Notes: generated by a model not told the origin, from the letters alone. Shown: positions 44,037 through 53,745, counted from the stretch's first letter. The stretch is DNA of 64,000 bases from CAXBCP01 sp047638395 (GCA_047638395.1 JBLIMV010000001.1:203852-267851); one strand, 5' to 3'. Program-made: numbers and translations.

Positions 44037-45043
44037 CCCGCGCCGCACAGATAGAGGATTTTCTTGCCTCCGCCGGCTGGCCCGGTGCCGATCATGTCAC
44101 GCTTGCCGAAGATGCTTCGTTTCGCCGCTACGAACGCGTGACCCGGCCGGGCGAACGTGCCGTTCTGATGGATGCCCCGCCGGACCGCGAAGATGTGCGT
44201 CCATTCATGAAGATTGCCAAACAGCTGTCGGCTCTGGGGTTCAGCGCGCCGCGACTCCTGGCCGAAGATGTCGGCGCGGGCTTTTTGCTGCTCGAAGATA
44301 TGGGCGATGCCACGTTCAGCCGCCTGATGGATGCGGGCGAGGCAGCGGCGCCGCTTTATTCACTCGCGACCGATGTTCTGATCGATCTGCACGGAACGCC
44401 GGCTGTCAATGTCGTACCGCCAGGAACGCCGGTCTACGATGACGCCTTGATGCTGACCGAGGCGATGTTGCTGACTGAGTGGTATCTGCCCGCGGTGGCG
44501 GGGGAAGAGACACAAGGTTCGGCGGAGGCTGCTTATCGTGCGGTCTGGGCGGACCTGTTGCCATTGGCGCGCCATGTGCCGGATACGCTGGTGCTGCGGG
44601 ATTTTCACGTCGATAACCTGATGCGGATTGCCGGGCGTGACGGTACCGCTGCCTGCGGGCTGCTCGATTTTCAGGACGCCGTGGAGGGGCCGGTGAGCTA
44701 CGATTTTATCTCTCTGGTCGAAGACGCACGCCGTGATGTGGATGACGGCCTCCGTGCCGGGATGCGCGCGCGCTACCTTGCTGCGTTTCCGGCACTGGAC
44801 CCGGCGGCGTTCGATCTCTCCTGCGTCATTCTCGGCGCGCAGCGGCACTGCAAGGTGCTCGGCATTTTTACCCGGTTGCGCGACCGTGACGGCAAGGACG
44901 ATTATCTGCACCATGTGCCGCGTCTGTGGCGCCTGCTCGAACGCGCAGCCGAACACCCTTCCCTGGCGCCGCTGAAATCCTGGCTGGATACCCACATACC
45001 GGCGCGCATGCGCATCGCGCCGCCCGCGCGGGGAGAAATCTGA
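44033..45043 (+). CDS. amgK: Anomeric sugar kinase AmgK (aminoglycoside phosphotransferase fold)
   Basis: AmgK phosphorylates N-acetylmuramic acid (and GlcNAc) at C1 in the MurNAc recycling path that bypasses de novo UDP-MurNAc synthesis. The 336-residue kinase has the APH fold: ATP-site strand SFRRYERVTRPGERAVLMDA, hinge GFLLLEDMGDATFSRLM, catalytic loop LRDFHVDNLM and metal-binding GLLDFQDAVEGPVSYDF. It is followed at once by murU (TGATG overlap, 45041-45045). That pairing is what makes the substrate assignment convincing; the fold alone would not. Confidence 0.88.
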   Translation: MTRAAQIEDFLASAGWPGADHVTLAEDASFRRYERVTRPGERAVLMDAPPDREDVRPFMKIAKQLSALGFSAPRLLAEDVGAGFLLLEDMGDATFSRLMDAGEAAAPLYSLATDVLIDLHGTPAVNVVPPGTPVYDDALMLTEAMLLTEWYLPAVAGEETQGSAEAAYRAVWADLLPLARHVPDTLVLRDFHVDNLMRIAGRDGTAACGLLDFQDAVEGPVSYDFISLVEDARRDVDDGLRAGMRARYLAAFPALDPAAFDLSCVILGAQRHCKVLGIFTRLRDRDGKDDYLHHVPRLWRLLERAAEHPSLAPLKSWLDTHIPARMRIAPPARGEI

Positions 45044-45810
45044 TGGCCGTATATACCTCGGCGGGCCGCCCGGATTTCGTGCCTGCCTGCGCCATGGTGC
45101 TGGCCGCCGGTCTTGGCCTGCGCATGCGGCCGCTGACCCAGAACGTGCCGAAACCGCTTCTCGAAGTGGGTGGTGCTACCATGCTCGATCACGCACTCGA
45201 CCGGCTCGAAGATGCGGGGGTGAGTGATGTGGTGGTCAATACCCATTGGCTGCCGGAGAAGATCGAAGCACATCTGGAACGCCGCGCGACACCGTCGATT
45301 GTGATCTCGCGCGAAGACGAGTTGCTGGAAACCGGCGGTGGCATTGCGAAAGCGCTGCCCCATCTGGGCGATGCGCCGTTTTATGCAGCGAATGCCGACA
45401 TCGTCTGGCGCGATGGGCCGACCCAGGCACTGCATCGCCTGGCCGCCGCGTGGAATGACGGAGAAATGGACGCGCTTCTGTTGCTTGCATCGACGGTCCG
45501 TTCAACGGGCTATGACGGGCACGGAGATTTTCTGATGGATCCGGTCGGGTTGCTCGAGCGACGGCCTGAACGTGTCATCGCGCCTTATGTCTTTACCGGC
45601 GTTCAGATCCTGCACCCGCGTCTGTTTGCAGATGCGCCCGAAGGCGCCTTTTCGATGAACGTGCTCTACGACCGCGCGCTCGAAGCGGGTCGCCTGTTCG
45701 GGATCGTCCATGATGGCGACTGGTATCACGTCGGCACGCCGCCTGCGATTGAGGAGGCGGATGCCGAAATTCTCGAACGCGAAGGCTCCCGCGTCCGTCT
45801 GTTGTTCTGA
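45043..45810 (+). CDS. murU: MurNAc-1-phosphate uridylyltransferase MurU
   Basis: MurU converts MurNAc-1-phosphate and UTP to UDP-MurNAc. The 255-residue nucleotidyltransferase starts at ATG 45043, which shares a base with the amgK stop. Motifs are the N-terminal MVLAAGLGLRMRPLTQNVPK, the metal-binding AANADIVWRDGP and the GDWYHVGTPPAIEEAD near the end. Length and context with amgK fit MurU better than glucose-1-phosphate transferases. Loss of this recycling route raises fosfomycin sensitivity in pseudomonads; that effect is not inferable here. Confidence 0.9.
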   Translation: MAVYTSAGRPDFVPACAMVLAAGLGLRMRPLTQNVPKPLLEVGGATMLDHALDRLEDAGVSDVVVNTHWLPEKIEAHLERRATPSIVISREDELLETGGGIAKALPHLGDAPFYAANADIVWRDGPTQALHRLAAAWNDGEMDALLLLASTVRSTGYDGHGDFLMDPVGLLERRPERVIAPYVFTGVQILHPRLFADAPEGAFSMNVLYDRALEAGRLFGIVHDGDWYHVGTPPAIEEADAEILEREGSRVRLLF

Positions 45811-45822
45811 GGGGTCGCTGCA

Positions 45823-48783
45823 GTGTCTGGCGATCTACACAAAAGCGTCTATTCCATCGCCGCCGGGACGGCGTTCGTCGATGCGCTGGCGGTGGGTATT
45901 CTCGACCGCTTCGGTGGCGATCCGGCGGGGCTTGCCGATATCCGCGTCCTGTTGCCGACGCGCCGTGCCTGCCGGGCACTGGGGGAGGCGTTTTTGCGGG
46001 CGACCGATGGCAAGCCGGCATTGCTGCCGGCGATGACGCCAATCGGCGATATAGATGAGGATGAGATAGGCTTCCTCGCGTCGGAGGAACCGGGCCTGTC
46101 GGGTATGGCCGAATTGCCGCCCGCGATGCCGGCATTGCGCCGTCAGTTACTGCTGTCGCGGATGATCATGGCGCAGGACAACACCATGTCGGCGGCCCAT
46201 GCGGCGCGGCTCGCCAATGAGCTCGCCCGGCTGATTGACGAAGTACAGACCGAGCGTCTGAGTTTTTCCGATCTGGAAAACATCGTGCCTGAACGGTTCT
46301 CTCAGCACTGGCAGGAAACCCTCGTCTTTCTGCAGATCGTAACGGAGCACTGGCCGGCGATCCTTGCCGAGCATGGATGTCTCGATGCCGCGGACCGGCG
46401 CAACCGGCTGATCGAGGCACAGATCGCGCTCTGGCAGGAAGCACCGCCGAGCGGTCCCGTTATCGCGGCCGGGTCCACGGGCAGCATCCCTGCGACGGCG
46501 GACCTGCTGGCCTGTGTCGCCGGGCTGGATACCGGCCTCCTGATCCTGCCCGGCTTGGATAAAACGCTTGATGAGGACAGTCTGGCTGCACTCGGTCCGT
46601 CCCACCCGCAATACGGGATGGCGCGGTTGCTCGGGCGGATAGGCCTGGACGTAGAAGATGTCGCGGACTGGCGCGATGCGTCGGAGAACGAAAATCCGCG
46701 GATCGATACGGTGAACGGGGCCCTGCGGCCGCCCGCCACGGCAGCCGCCGTTTCGCTTCCCCATGATATCGGGGCGGCGTTTTCCGGTGTGCGCCGGATC
46801 GACTGTCCCGGCCCGCAGGCCGAGGCCCTGGCGATTGCGCTGATGCTGCGTGAAGCGCTGGAAGACGAGGCGCGGACGGCCGCGCTGATCACGCCCGACC
46901 GGCGCCTGGCCCGGCGAGTGGCCGCCGAACTGCGGCGCTGGGACATCGATATTGACGATTCCGGCGGCACCCCGCTTGCCGACACATTGCCAGGCGTGTT
47001 TCTGCGTCTGACGGCGGATGTGGTCGCCGCCGATGCCGCGCCCGTCCCGTTACTGGCCGTGCTCAAACACCCGCTGGCAGCCGGCGGGCTGGACCCCGCA
47101 TCGTTCCGAGACCGGGTGCGGGAGATGGAACTGACCGTCCTGCGCGGGCCCCGCCCGATCCCGGGATTTACCGGGTTGCGGGATGCGCTGCGCCATATCG
47201 AACCCGAAGCCGGGGTGGCGCTCTGGGCGGAAGATCTGGAAGAAATCGCCCGCCCGTTTGCCGATCTGATGCGCCAGGGGCGGGTAGACCCCGGCGCCCT
47301 GTTGGACGCCCATATCACCTTTGCTGAGAAGCTCGCGGCATCGAACTCCGAGACAGGCGTGGAGCGTCTCTGGGCGGGCGAAGCGGGGGAGAACGCGGCG
47401 ACCCTGATCAACGACCTGCGCGCGGCTCTGGAAACACTGCCGCCGCTTGCCGGCCGTGAATGGCCTGCTCTGCTCGATGCGCTGATGGCGGGCGTCGTGG
47501 TGCGGCCGCTTTACGGGCGCCATCCCCGCTTGAGCATCTGGGGTCTGCTGGAAGCCCGGCTGCAACAGGCGGACCTGATGATTCTCGGCGGCCTGAACGA
47601 AGCGGTGTGGCCGCCCGACCCACCTGCCGACCCGTGGATGAGCCGGCCGATGCGCGCGGCCTTCGGGCTTGCACCGCCGGAACGCCGGATCGGTCTGACA
47701 GCCCATGATTTCGTGCAGGGGTTCGCCGCACCCGATGTCGTGCTGACCCGCTCGACCCGGATTGACGGGTCGCCCACGGTGCCGGCGCGCTGGCTGACGA
47801 GGCTCGAAACGCTGCTCTCGGCGAATGAGTCCGGCGCTGGGATTCTCGATGGCTGGCAGGCTGATCAGGCGCGGTGGATGCAGTGGCAGGGTGAAATAGA
47901 TTCCCGCCGGCCACCGGTTCAGATTCGCGCACCCGCACCGCAGCCGCCGGTCGCGGCACGGCCCGACCGCCTGTCGGTGACCGAGGTTGAAACGCTCATT
48001 CGCGATCCTTACGCGATATACGCAAAAAGAATCCTCGGGTTACGTGCGCTTGAGGTGATCGATGCCGACCCTGGCGCGGCAGATCGCGGCTCAATCATCC
48101 ATAATGCCATCGACCGATTTCTGGGCGAGATCGCGGGGGACCTGCCGCCGGATGCGCTGGACACATTATTGCGTATCGGCGCCGAGGAATTTTCCCCCTG
48201 GCTCGACCGGCCGGGCATACGGGCATTCTGGTGGCCGCGGTTCGAGCGCATCGCCGAATGGATCGTCGCGCGTGAGGCGGAACGCAGCCCCGACGTTGTC
48301 CGGCGCTTCACCGAGATCGACGGCCTGCTGGAACTGACCGATCGCGCCCGTCCATTCTCCATACGCGCCCGCGCCGACCGGATCGATCTGCTCTCCGGCG
48401 GCGGGTATGAGGTCATCGATTACAAGACCGGCGCCGTGCCGTCGAAAAAGGATGTCATGGCCGGGCTGTCGCCGCAGCTGTCGCTCGAAGCGGCGATGAT
48501 CCGCGAAGGGGCGTTCGCCGATATCGATCCGGGTGAGGTCGCGGCGCTGACCTACTGGAAACTGTCTGGCGGCGATCCGGCAGGCAAAATAAGTGCGGCG
48601 GGTGACAAGCCGGATGAACTGGCCGAACAGGCGCTCGTCGGGCTGACTGCCCTGCTGGATTATTATGACGATCCGGCGACCGTTTATCTGGCCCGTCCCG
48701 ATGCCGATATTGCGCCGCGCTATTCGGACTTCGACCATCTGGAACGGGTGCAGGAATGGGCTGCGGCGGGGGGTGGCGAATGA
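45823..48783 (+). CDS. addB: Double-strand break repair protein AddB
   Basis: AddB is the second subunit of the AddAB helicase-nuclease that resects double-strand breaks for RecA. The 986-residue protein starts with GTG at 45823. The N-terminal helicase-like region is degenerate, as in other AddB proteins. The C-terminal RecB-family nuclease domain (about 715-960) has SVTEVETLIRDPYAIYAKRI, DRGSIIHNAIDRF and the catalytic YEVIDYKTG motif. The cysteines that hold an iron-sulfur cluster in Firmicute AddB are not evident, which is normal for this class. It overlaps addA by four bases. Confidence 0.95.
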   Translation: MSGDLHKSVYSIAAGTAFVDALAVGILDRFGGDPAGLADIRVLLPTRRACRALGEAFLRATDGKPALLPAMTPIGDIDEDEIGFLASEEPGLSGMAELPPAMPALRRQLLLSRMIMAQDNTMSAAHAARLANELARLIDEVQTERLSFSDLENIVPERFSQHWQETLVFLQIVTEHWPAILAEHGCLDAADRRNRLIEAQIALWQEAPPSGPVIAAGSTGSIPATADLLACVAGLDTGLLILPGLDKTLDEDSLAALGPSHPQYGMARLLGRIGLDVEDVADWRDASENENPRIDTVNGALRPPATAAAVSLPHDIGAAFSGVRRIDCPGPQAEALAIALMLREALEDEARTAALITPDRRLARRVAAELRRWDIDIDDSGGTPLADTLPGVFLRLTADVVAADAAPVPLLAVLKHPLAAGGLDPASFRDRVREMELTVLRGPRPIPGFTGLRDALRHIEPEAGVALWAEDLEEIARPFADLMRQGRVDPGALLDAHITFAEKLAASNSETGVERLWAGEAGENAATLINDLRAALETLPPLAGREWPALLDALMAGVVVRPLYGRHPRLSIWGLLEARLQQADLMILGGLNEAVWPPDPPADPWMSRPMRAAFGLAPPERRIGLTAHDFVQGFAAPDVVLTRSTRIDGSPTVPARWLTRLETLLSANESGAGILDGWQADQARWMQWQGEIDSRRPPVQIRAPAPQPPVAARPDRLSVTEVETLIRDPYAIYAKRILGLRALEVIDADPGAADRGSIIHNAIDRFLGEIAGDLPPDALDTLLRIGAEEFSPWLDRPGIRAFWWPRFERIAEWIVAREAERSPDVVRRFTEIDGLLELTDRARPFSIRARADRIDLLSGGGYEVIDYKTGAVPSKKDVMAGLSPQLSLEAAMIREGAFADIDPGEVAALTYWKLSGGDPAGKISAAGDKPDELAEQALVGLTALLDYYDDPATVYLARPDADIAPRYSDFDHLERVQEWAAAGGGE

Positions 48784-51700
48784 CCGAGATACCCCCTGAC
48801 GAGATCCCGGTTGGCCCCGATGAGAATGGCCCGGGCGAGATCGTCAAATATGTCAATCAGACCATCGCCGCGACGCCGACCGCATCGGTCTGGGTGTCTG
48901 CGTCCGCTGGGTCCGGAAAGACCAAGGTGCTGGCGGACCGGGTGCTCCGCCTCCTTCTGTCGGGCACCGATGCCGGGAAAATCCTCTGCCTGACGTTTAC
49001 GCGCGCGGCGGCCGCCGAAATGCAGAACCGCATCCGCCGCCTGCTCGGCGAATGGGCGGTGATGGAAGACGAGGCGCTGACCTCCGCCATTGTCGCCCTG
49101 ACAGGTGCGGCGCCGGACGATGCCGCCCGCGCGCTGGCGCGCAGATTATTCGCGCAGGTGCTGGATGCGCCGGGCGGGCTCAAGATCCAGACCATTCATG
49201 CGTTTTGTGAATCGCTGCTGGGCCGCTTCCCGATAGAAGCGGGGCTCGCACCGCATTTCGAAGTGATGGACGAACGCACCGCCGCCGAAGTGCTCGAAGC
49301 CGCGCGGGACGACATTCTGATAAGCGCCCGCGAAGGGGATGACGATGCGTTGGCCGATGCGCTCAGCACCGTTACCGGCTGGGTCCATGAGGACGAGTTC
49401 GCCGGGCTGATGATGGAAATCGCCTCGAGCCGTGGCCGCCTGCGGCGTCTGATCGATGCGCATGGCAGTGCTGCCCAGGCGATGGACGCCGCCCGCGCAC
49501 TGCTCGATGTTGCGGCGGGTGAGACTATTGATGCGCTGGTTGTCGCGGCGTCCGATGATGCCGTGGTCGATCTGCTCGGCCTGCGCGAAGCGGTCACCGC
49601 GCTGATCGCAGGCGGCAAGCAGGACAAGGAAAAAGCCGGGCGTATCACCCCCTGGCTGGCCGCATCGGTGGCAGACCGCGCCGCCGGGTTCGACGATTAC
49701 GCGCTCGCCTTTCTGACCGGCACCGGCACGATCCGCGCAGCGCTCGCCAGCAAGGCCACCTGCGCGGCGATGCCGGAAATACCGGACGTGATGGGCACCG
49801 AAGCGTCGCGGGTGCTCGCCGTGTTCGAGAAACGCCGCGCGATCCTGACAGCCGAGGCGACGGCAGCGATTGTGACCATCGCAACCGCGCTGATCGACCG
49901 CTACGAAGATCATAAGCGCCGCAACGCGTTGCTCGATTATGACGATCTGATCCTGCGCGCCCGCGCCCTTGTCGAACGTGCCGCCCCCTGGGTGCTTTAC
50001 AAGCTCGACGGCGGCATCGATCACGTGCTGATCGACGAGGCGCAGGACAGTAATGCCGATCAGTGGGCGGTAGTCCGCGCCATTGCAGACGAATTTCATG
50101 CCGGCGAGGGCGCGCAAGGCAGCGCCCGGACGGTCTTTGCGGTGGGCGACGAAAAACAATCGATCTTCAGCTTCCAGGGGGCTGCGCCCCACGAATTCGC
50201 GACCATGAGCAACTATTTCGAAGAACGCACCCGTGCCGCCGGTCAGGAATGGCACCGGGTGCCGCTGGATGTTTCTTTCCGCTCTGCGTCTGCGGTGCTG
50301 CAGTCGGTCGATGCCGTATTCTCCGACGATGAGGTGCGCAGCGGCGTGGCAGCGGCGGGCATCCGCCATACTGCCCATCGCCGGGGGCAGGCCGGGCTGG
50401 TCGAGCTGTGGCCGCCGGTTATTCCCGAAGATCGCACCGAAGCCGATCCGTGGGCGAGCCCCGATACGCTCCGCAATGACGAGACCCCGGCGCTGCGTCT
50501 GGCCCATGCGATTGCCGGGCGGATTCACCGCTGGCTGCGCGACGGTGAGCGTCTCGACAGTGCCGACCGGCCGATCCGGCCGGGCGATATCATGGTGCTG
50601 GTGCGCCGCCGTACCGACCTGGTCGACAACCTGATCCGCGAATTGAAGAACCGCGGCGTCGACGTCGCCGGACTCGACCGGATGGTTCTGACCGACCAGC
50701 TCGCCGTGCAGGATCTCATTGCCCTTGGCGCATTTGCGTTGATGCCGCAGGACGATCTCAATCTGGCTGCCATTCTCAAAGGACCGCTGATCGGTTTCGA
50801 TGAGGCGCAGCTATTCGATATCTGCCATGGCCGCGACGGAACGGTCTGGGCGTCGCTCCGCAACCGCGCCCGGCGTGACCCCGCCTGTTCGGCAGCGTTC
50901 CGGACGCTGAGCGATATTCTGAACCGCGCCGACATGACGCCGCCTTACGAATTCTTTGCCCATATTCTCGGGCCCATGACGGGCAGGGCGCATCTATTGT
51001 CCCGCCTGCGCGACGAGGCAAACGATCCGATAGATGAATTTCTGGCATTGGCGCTCGGATACGAGCAGTCTCACCCGCCGTCGCTGCAGGGATTCCTGCG
51101 CTGGCTCGAAGAGGGCGAAGCCCAGATCAAGCGCGATCTCGACCAGGGTGTGCGCGACGAAGTCCGCATCATGACCGTCCACGGTGCAAAGGGGCTTCAG
51201 GCGCCGATCGTCTTCCTCGCCGACACGATGCAGACACCGCGGCCCGGCACCGGGCTGCTCTGGGATGAAAGCGGCGAGCGCGAAGTCATGCTGTGGCCAC
51301 CGCGCAGCCATGTGCAGGAACGCCAGGCCAAACGGTTAAGTGCTGGCGAAAAGGACCGACAGGACGAGGAATACCGACGGCTGCTTTATGTCGCGATGAC
51401 GCGCGCCGAGGACCGGCTGTATGTCGCCGGGTACGGCACGCGCCGTGCGGCGCCCGAGGGCGCCTGGCGCAACCTGATCGAACGGGGCCTCGATGGGTTT
51501 GCCGAACCGTTTGTCTTCGATTCTCATGCCGGCGGCGCCGATGACCAGGCCGATCTTGCCTGGACCGGCGAAGGGCTGCGGCTTGAAAACCCCCAGACGA
51601 GTGCCCCCGACCGTAAACGGGACGAGAACGAACGCATGGCCGAGATCCCGGCCCTGCCGGGCTGGGCCGATGCGCCGGCGCCGGCAGAACCTGAACCGCC

Positions 51701-52268
51701 GCGCCCGCTGGCGCCGTCCCGCCCCACGATGCCGGACCCTGCGCCGCGCTCGCCGCTGGGCGACGATAGCGGCTTGGCATTCCAGCGCGGCTTGCTGGTG
51801 CATCGTCTGCTGCAGACCCTGCCCGATGTCGCACCGGAGGCGCGCGAACGCGCGGCCCGGGCGTTCCTGGCGCGGCCCGTCCATGACCTGGACGACGCGC
51901 GGATCGAGGCGTTGATGTCCGAGACCTTTGCGGTGCTCAACCATCCCGATTACGGCGACCTTTTCGGGCCCACCTCGCGCGCCGAGGCGCCGATAGCCGG
52001 GGTCATCGGGACAACCGCTATTTCGGGGCGGATTGACCGGCTGGTGATCGGTCCGGACCGTGTCAAAGTGCTTGATTTCAAGACGAATCGACCGGCGCCC
52101 GCCGCTCCGGAAGACGTCTCCCCGGTCTATCTGCGCCAGATGGCGGCATACCGGGCTCTCCTGGCGGAAATCTATGAAAATCAGACGATTGAGTGCATTC
52201 TTTTATGGACGGATGGGCCCCGATTAATGCCACTCGACGCAAAGCTCCTGGACAATTACGCGCCTTGA
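48780..52268 (+). CDS. addA: Double-strand break repair helicase-nuclease AddA
   Basis: AddA is the UvrD-type motor and nuclease subunit of AddAB. ATG at 48780 overlaps the addB stop and gives 1162 residues. Helicase motifs are in order: I SASAGSGKTKVLADRVL (about 40), Ia CLTFTRAAAAEMQNRI, II VLIDEAQDSN, III VGDEKQSIFSFQGA, IV VSFRSA, V IMTVHGAKGLQAPIVFLAD and VI LLYVAMTRAEDRLYV. The C-terminal nuclease domain has VKVLDFKTNRPA and an upstream GLLVHRLLQTLP. It is followed by trxA, the usual alphaproteobacterial neighbour. Confidence 0.97.
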   Translation: MTEIPPDEIPVGPDENGPGEIVKYVNQTIAATPTASVWVSASAGSGKTKVLADRVLRLLLSGTDAGKILCLTFTRAAAAEMQNRIRRLLGEWAVMEDEALTSAIVALTGAAPDDAARALARRLFAQVLDAPGGLKIQTIHAFCESLLGRFPIEAGLAPHFEVMDERTAAEVLEAARDDILISAREGDDDALADALSTVTGWVHEDEFAGLMMEIASSRGRLRRLIDAHGSAAQAMDAARALLDVAAGETIDALVVAASDDAVVDLLGLREAVTALIAGGKQDKEKAGRITPWLAASVADRAAGFDDYALAFLTGTGTIRAALASKATCAAMPEIPDVMGTEASRVLAVFEKRRAILTAEATAAIVTIATALIDRYEDHKRRNALLDYDDLILRARALVERAAPWVLYKLDGGIDHVLIDEAQDSNADQWAVVRAIADEFHAGEGAQGSARTVFAVGDEKQSIFSFQGAAPHEFATMSNYFEERTRAAGQEWHRVPLDVSFRSASAVLQSVDAVFSDDEVRSGVAAAGIRHTAHRRGQAGLVELWPPVIPEDRTEADPWASPDTLRNDETPALRLAHAIAGRIHRWLRDGERLDSADRPIRPGDIMVLVRRRTDLVDNLIRELKNRGVDVAGLDRMVLTDQLAVQDLIALGAFALMPQDDLNLAAILKGPLIGFDEAQLFDICHGRDGTVWASLRNRARRDPACSAAFRTLSDILNRADMTPPYEFFAHILGPMTGRAHLLSRLRDEANDPIDEFLALALGYEQSHPPSLQGFLRWLEEGEAQIKRDLDQGVRDEVRIMTVHGAKGLQAPIVFLADTMQTPRPGTGLLWDESGEREVMLWPPRSHVQERQAKRLSAGEKDRQDEEYRRLLYVAMTRAEDRLYVAGYGTRRAAPEGAWRNLIERGLDGFAEPFVFDSHAGGADDQADLAWTGEGLRLENPQTSAPDRKRDENERMAEIPALPGWADAPAPAEPEPPRPLAPSRPTMPDPAPRSPLGDDSGLAFQRGLLVHRLLQTLPDVAPEARERAARAFLARPVHDLDDARIEALMSETFAVLNHPDYGDLFGPTSRAEAPIAGVIGTTAISGRIDRLVIGPDRVKVLDFKTNRPAPAAPEDVSPVYLRQMAAYRALLAEIYENQTIECILLWTDGPRLMPLDAKLLDNYAP

Positions 52269-52381
52269 CCGGTAAGGGGTCCGCCCCTAGATTCAATCAT
52301 AAGAATAAACGCCGGGTAGGGGCGATGCGGTGAAGCCAATAGTGGCGCATCAGCAGCTAATAACGATAAAGGAAGCAAAAA

Positions 52382-52702
52382 ATGGCGAGTAAACCAGTCT
52401 CTGACGATTCATTTGACACCGATGTTCTGGGCGCCGAGGGCGTCGTTCTGGTGGATTTCTGGGCGGAATGGTGCGGCCCCTGCAAGCAGATCGGCCCCTC
52501 GCTCGAAGAAATTTCCGACGAAATGGGCGATGCGATTACGATCGCCAAGGTCAATATCGATGAAAACCCGATGACCCCGTCGAAATACGGCGTACGCGGT
52601 ATCCCGACCCTGATCCTGTTCAAGGACGGTGAAGTCGCCGCGACCAAGGTCGGCGCGCTGCCCAAGGGCAAGCTGGTCGAGTGGATTCAGGCTTCTGTCT
52701 GA
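52382..52702 (+). CDS. trxA: Thioredoxin
   Basis: This is the 106-residue cytoplasmic disulfide reductase with active site FWAEWCGPCKQIGPSLEE (Cys31 and Cys34), the buried Asp in LVDFWAEW and the cis-Pro in VRGIPTLILFKDG. ATG 52382 follows AAAGGAAG. It lies 113 bp after addA, probably with its own promoter, and ends in an intrinsic terminator. Confidence 0.98.
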   Translation: MASKPVSDDSFDTDVLGAEGVVLVDFWAEWCGPCKQIGPSLEEISDEMGDAITIAKVNIDENPMTPSKYGVRGIPTLILFKDGEVAATKVGALPKGKLVEWIQASV

Positions 52703-52723
52703 TCCTTTTCAGATAAACGGCGA

Positions 52724-52749
52724 AAAACCCCGCTTTTGCGGGGTTTTTT
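52724..52749 (+). terminator. Intrinsic terminator after trxA
   Basis: The stem AACCCCGC/GCGGGGTT with loop TTTT is followed by TTTT. It lies 23 bp after the trxA stop. Confidence 0.93.
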
Positions 52750-52772
52750 GTTGGGTGAAGTTTAAAGTGTTG

Positions 52773-52853
52773 TGTCATCCCGGATTTATTCCGGGATCCA
52801 GTCTTCTTGAAAGAAGGCATGTTTTCTGGGCCCCGGCACAAGGCCGGGGTGAC
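52773..52853. repeat. Dispersed palindromic repeat, copy 1
   Basis: The element begins GTCATCCCGG and ends CCGGGGTGAC, with internal palindromes (CCCGGATTTATTCCGGG and CCCCGGCACAAGGCCGGGG). A second member lies at 59594-59703. Such GTCATCCCGG elements are common intergenic repeats in alphaproteobacteria. Confidence 0.85.
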
Positions 52854-52911
52854 AAACGGGGGTGGCATGCAAAATTCACATCAAGCCTGATGAAGAGCAT
52901 CGCGAGGATGC

Positions 52912-52940
52912 TTGCACATGCCCCTGCAACCCGTTATAAC
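52912..52940 (+). promoter_or_regulatory. Probable rpmI-rplT promoter
   Basis: TTGCAC (52912-52917) and TATAAC (52935-52940) are exactly 17 bp apart, a good sigma-70 match. They predict a leader of about 105 nt from about 52947, which contains CTTG-AAG-CAAG and CCGGC/GCCGG hairpins and a long-range GCATCC/GGATGC pair before the ribosome-binding site AAGGAGA. The leader could mediate L20 autoregulation. Confidence 0.6.
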
Positions 52941-53052
52941 CCGCCGGCTTGAAGCAAGTGGTCCGGCCTGAAGGGCATGCCGGGGCCGCTTTTGAGACGT
53001 CCGCATCCATCGGTGCTCAACACATCGGGATGCAAACAAAAAGGAGACGGAA

Positions 53053-53250
53053 ATGCCCAAGTTGAAGTCGAAGAGCGGCGCTAAAAAGCGATTCCGCACG
53101 ACGGCGTCCGGCAAGGTCCGGGCGAATTTCGCCAAGAAACGTCATAACCTCCGCAAACGTACGCAGAAGATGAAGCGTAACTCGCGCGGCACGCAGATTT
53201 TGGCCCCCGCAGATGCGCGGATCGTCAAATCTTACCTGCCCTACGCTTGA
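53053..53250 (+). CDS. rpmI: 50S ribosomal protein L35
   Basis: The 65-residue basic protein begins MPKLKSKSGAKKRFRTTASG and contains KKRHNLRKRTQKMKRNSRGT. Length and sequence are standard. AAGGAGA precedes the ATG. It is followed by rplT after 17 bp. The usual upstream infC is not adjacent here. Confidence 0.99.
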   Translation: MPKLKSKSGAKKRFRTTASGKVRANFAKKRHNLRKRTQKMKRNSRGTQILAPADARIVKSYLPYA

Positions 53251-53267
53251 GATAGAGGAGATTTGAC

Positions 53268-53633
53268 ATGGCACGAGTAAAACGGGGCGTAACGACACAC
53301 GCCCGTCATAAAAAAGTCCTGAAAAAGGCAAAAGGTTATCGCGGCCGGAATTCGAAAGTTTTCAAGGTTGCGATTGAGAAGGTCGAAAAAGCCGGCCAAT
53401 ACGCCTATCGCGACCGGCGCGTCAAGAAGCGCAACTTCCGGGCGCTGTGGATCCAGCGGATCAACGCGGGCGCACGGCTGCACGGCATGACCTATTCGAC
53501 GTTCATGAACGGCGTGCACAAGGCGGGCATCGAGCTTGACCGCAAGGTGCTGGCCGATCTTGCCGCGCAGGAGCCGGAGGCTTTTGGCAGCGTTGTCGAA
53601 CAGGCCAAGGCCGCCCTCGCCAACGCCGGCTAA
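53268..53633 (+). CDS. rplT: 50S ribosomal protein L20
   Basis: The 121-residue protein begins MARVKRGVTTHARHKKVLKK and includes AKGYRGRNSKVFKVAIEKVE and RRVKKRNFRALWIQRINAGA. L20 is an early assembly protein on 23S rRNA and in several bacteria represses its own operon by binding the leader. GATAGAGGAGA precedes the ATG. Confidence 0.99.
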   Translation: MARVKRGVTTHARHKKVLKKAKGYRGRNSKVFKVAIEKVEKAGQYAYRDRRVKKRNFRALWIQRINAGARLHGMTYSTFMNGVHKAGIELDRKVLADLAAQEPEAFGSVVEQAKAALANAG

Positions 53634-53647
53634 ACCGGGTTTTGACT

Positions 53648-53742
53648 GGCCGGTCCTTTCTTCTTGAACGGACCGGCCGTACAAAAATCTTACACTTAAA
53701 ACCGATGTTCGGGGCGGCCGGGGAAACCTTGGCCGGGCTTTT
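53648..53742 (+). promoter_or_regulatory. Two stem-loops between rplT and pheS
   Basis: A perfect 9-bp stem GGCCGGTCC/GGACCGGCC (53648-53678) lacks a following T-run. A second helix, GGCCGGGG-AAA-CCTTGGCC (53716-53734, with two G-U pairs), is followed by GGGCTTTTG just before the pheS ATG. The second could attenuate or sequester pheS initiation; no Phe-rich leader peptide is visible. Confidence 0.4.
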
Positions 53743-53745
53743 GCT

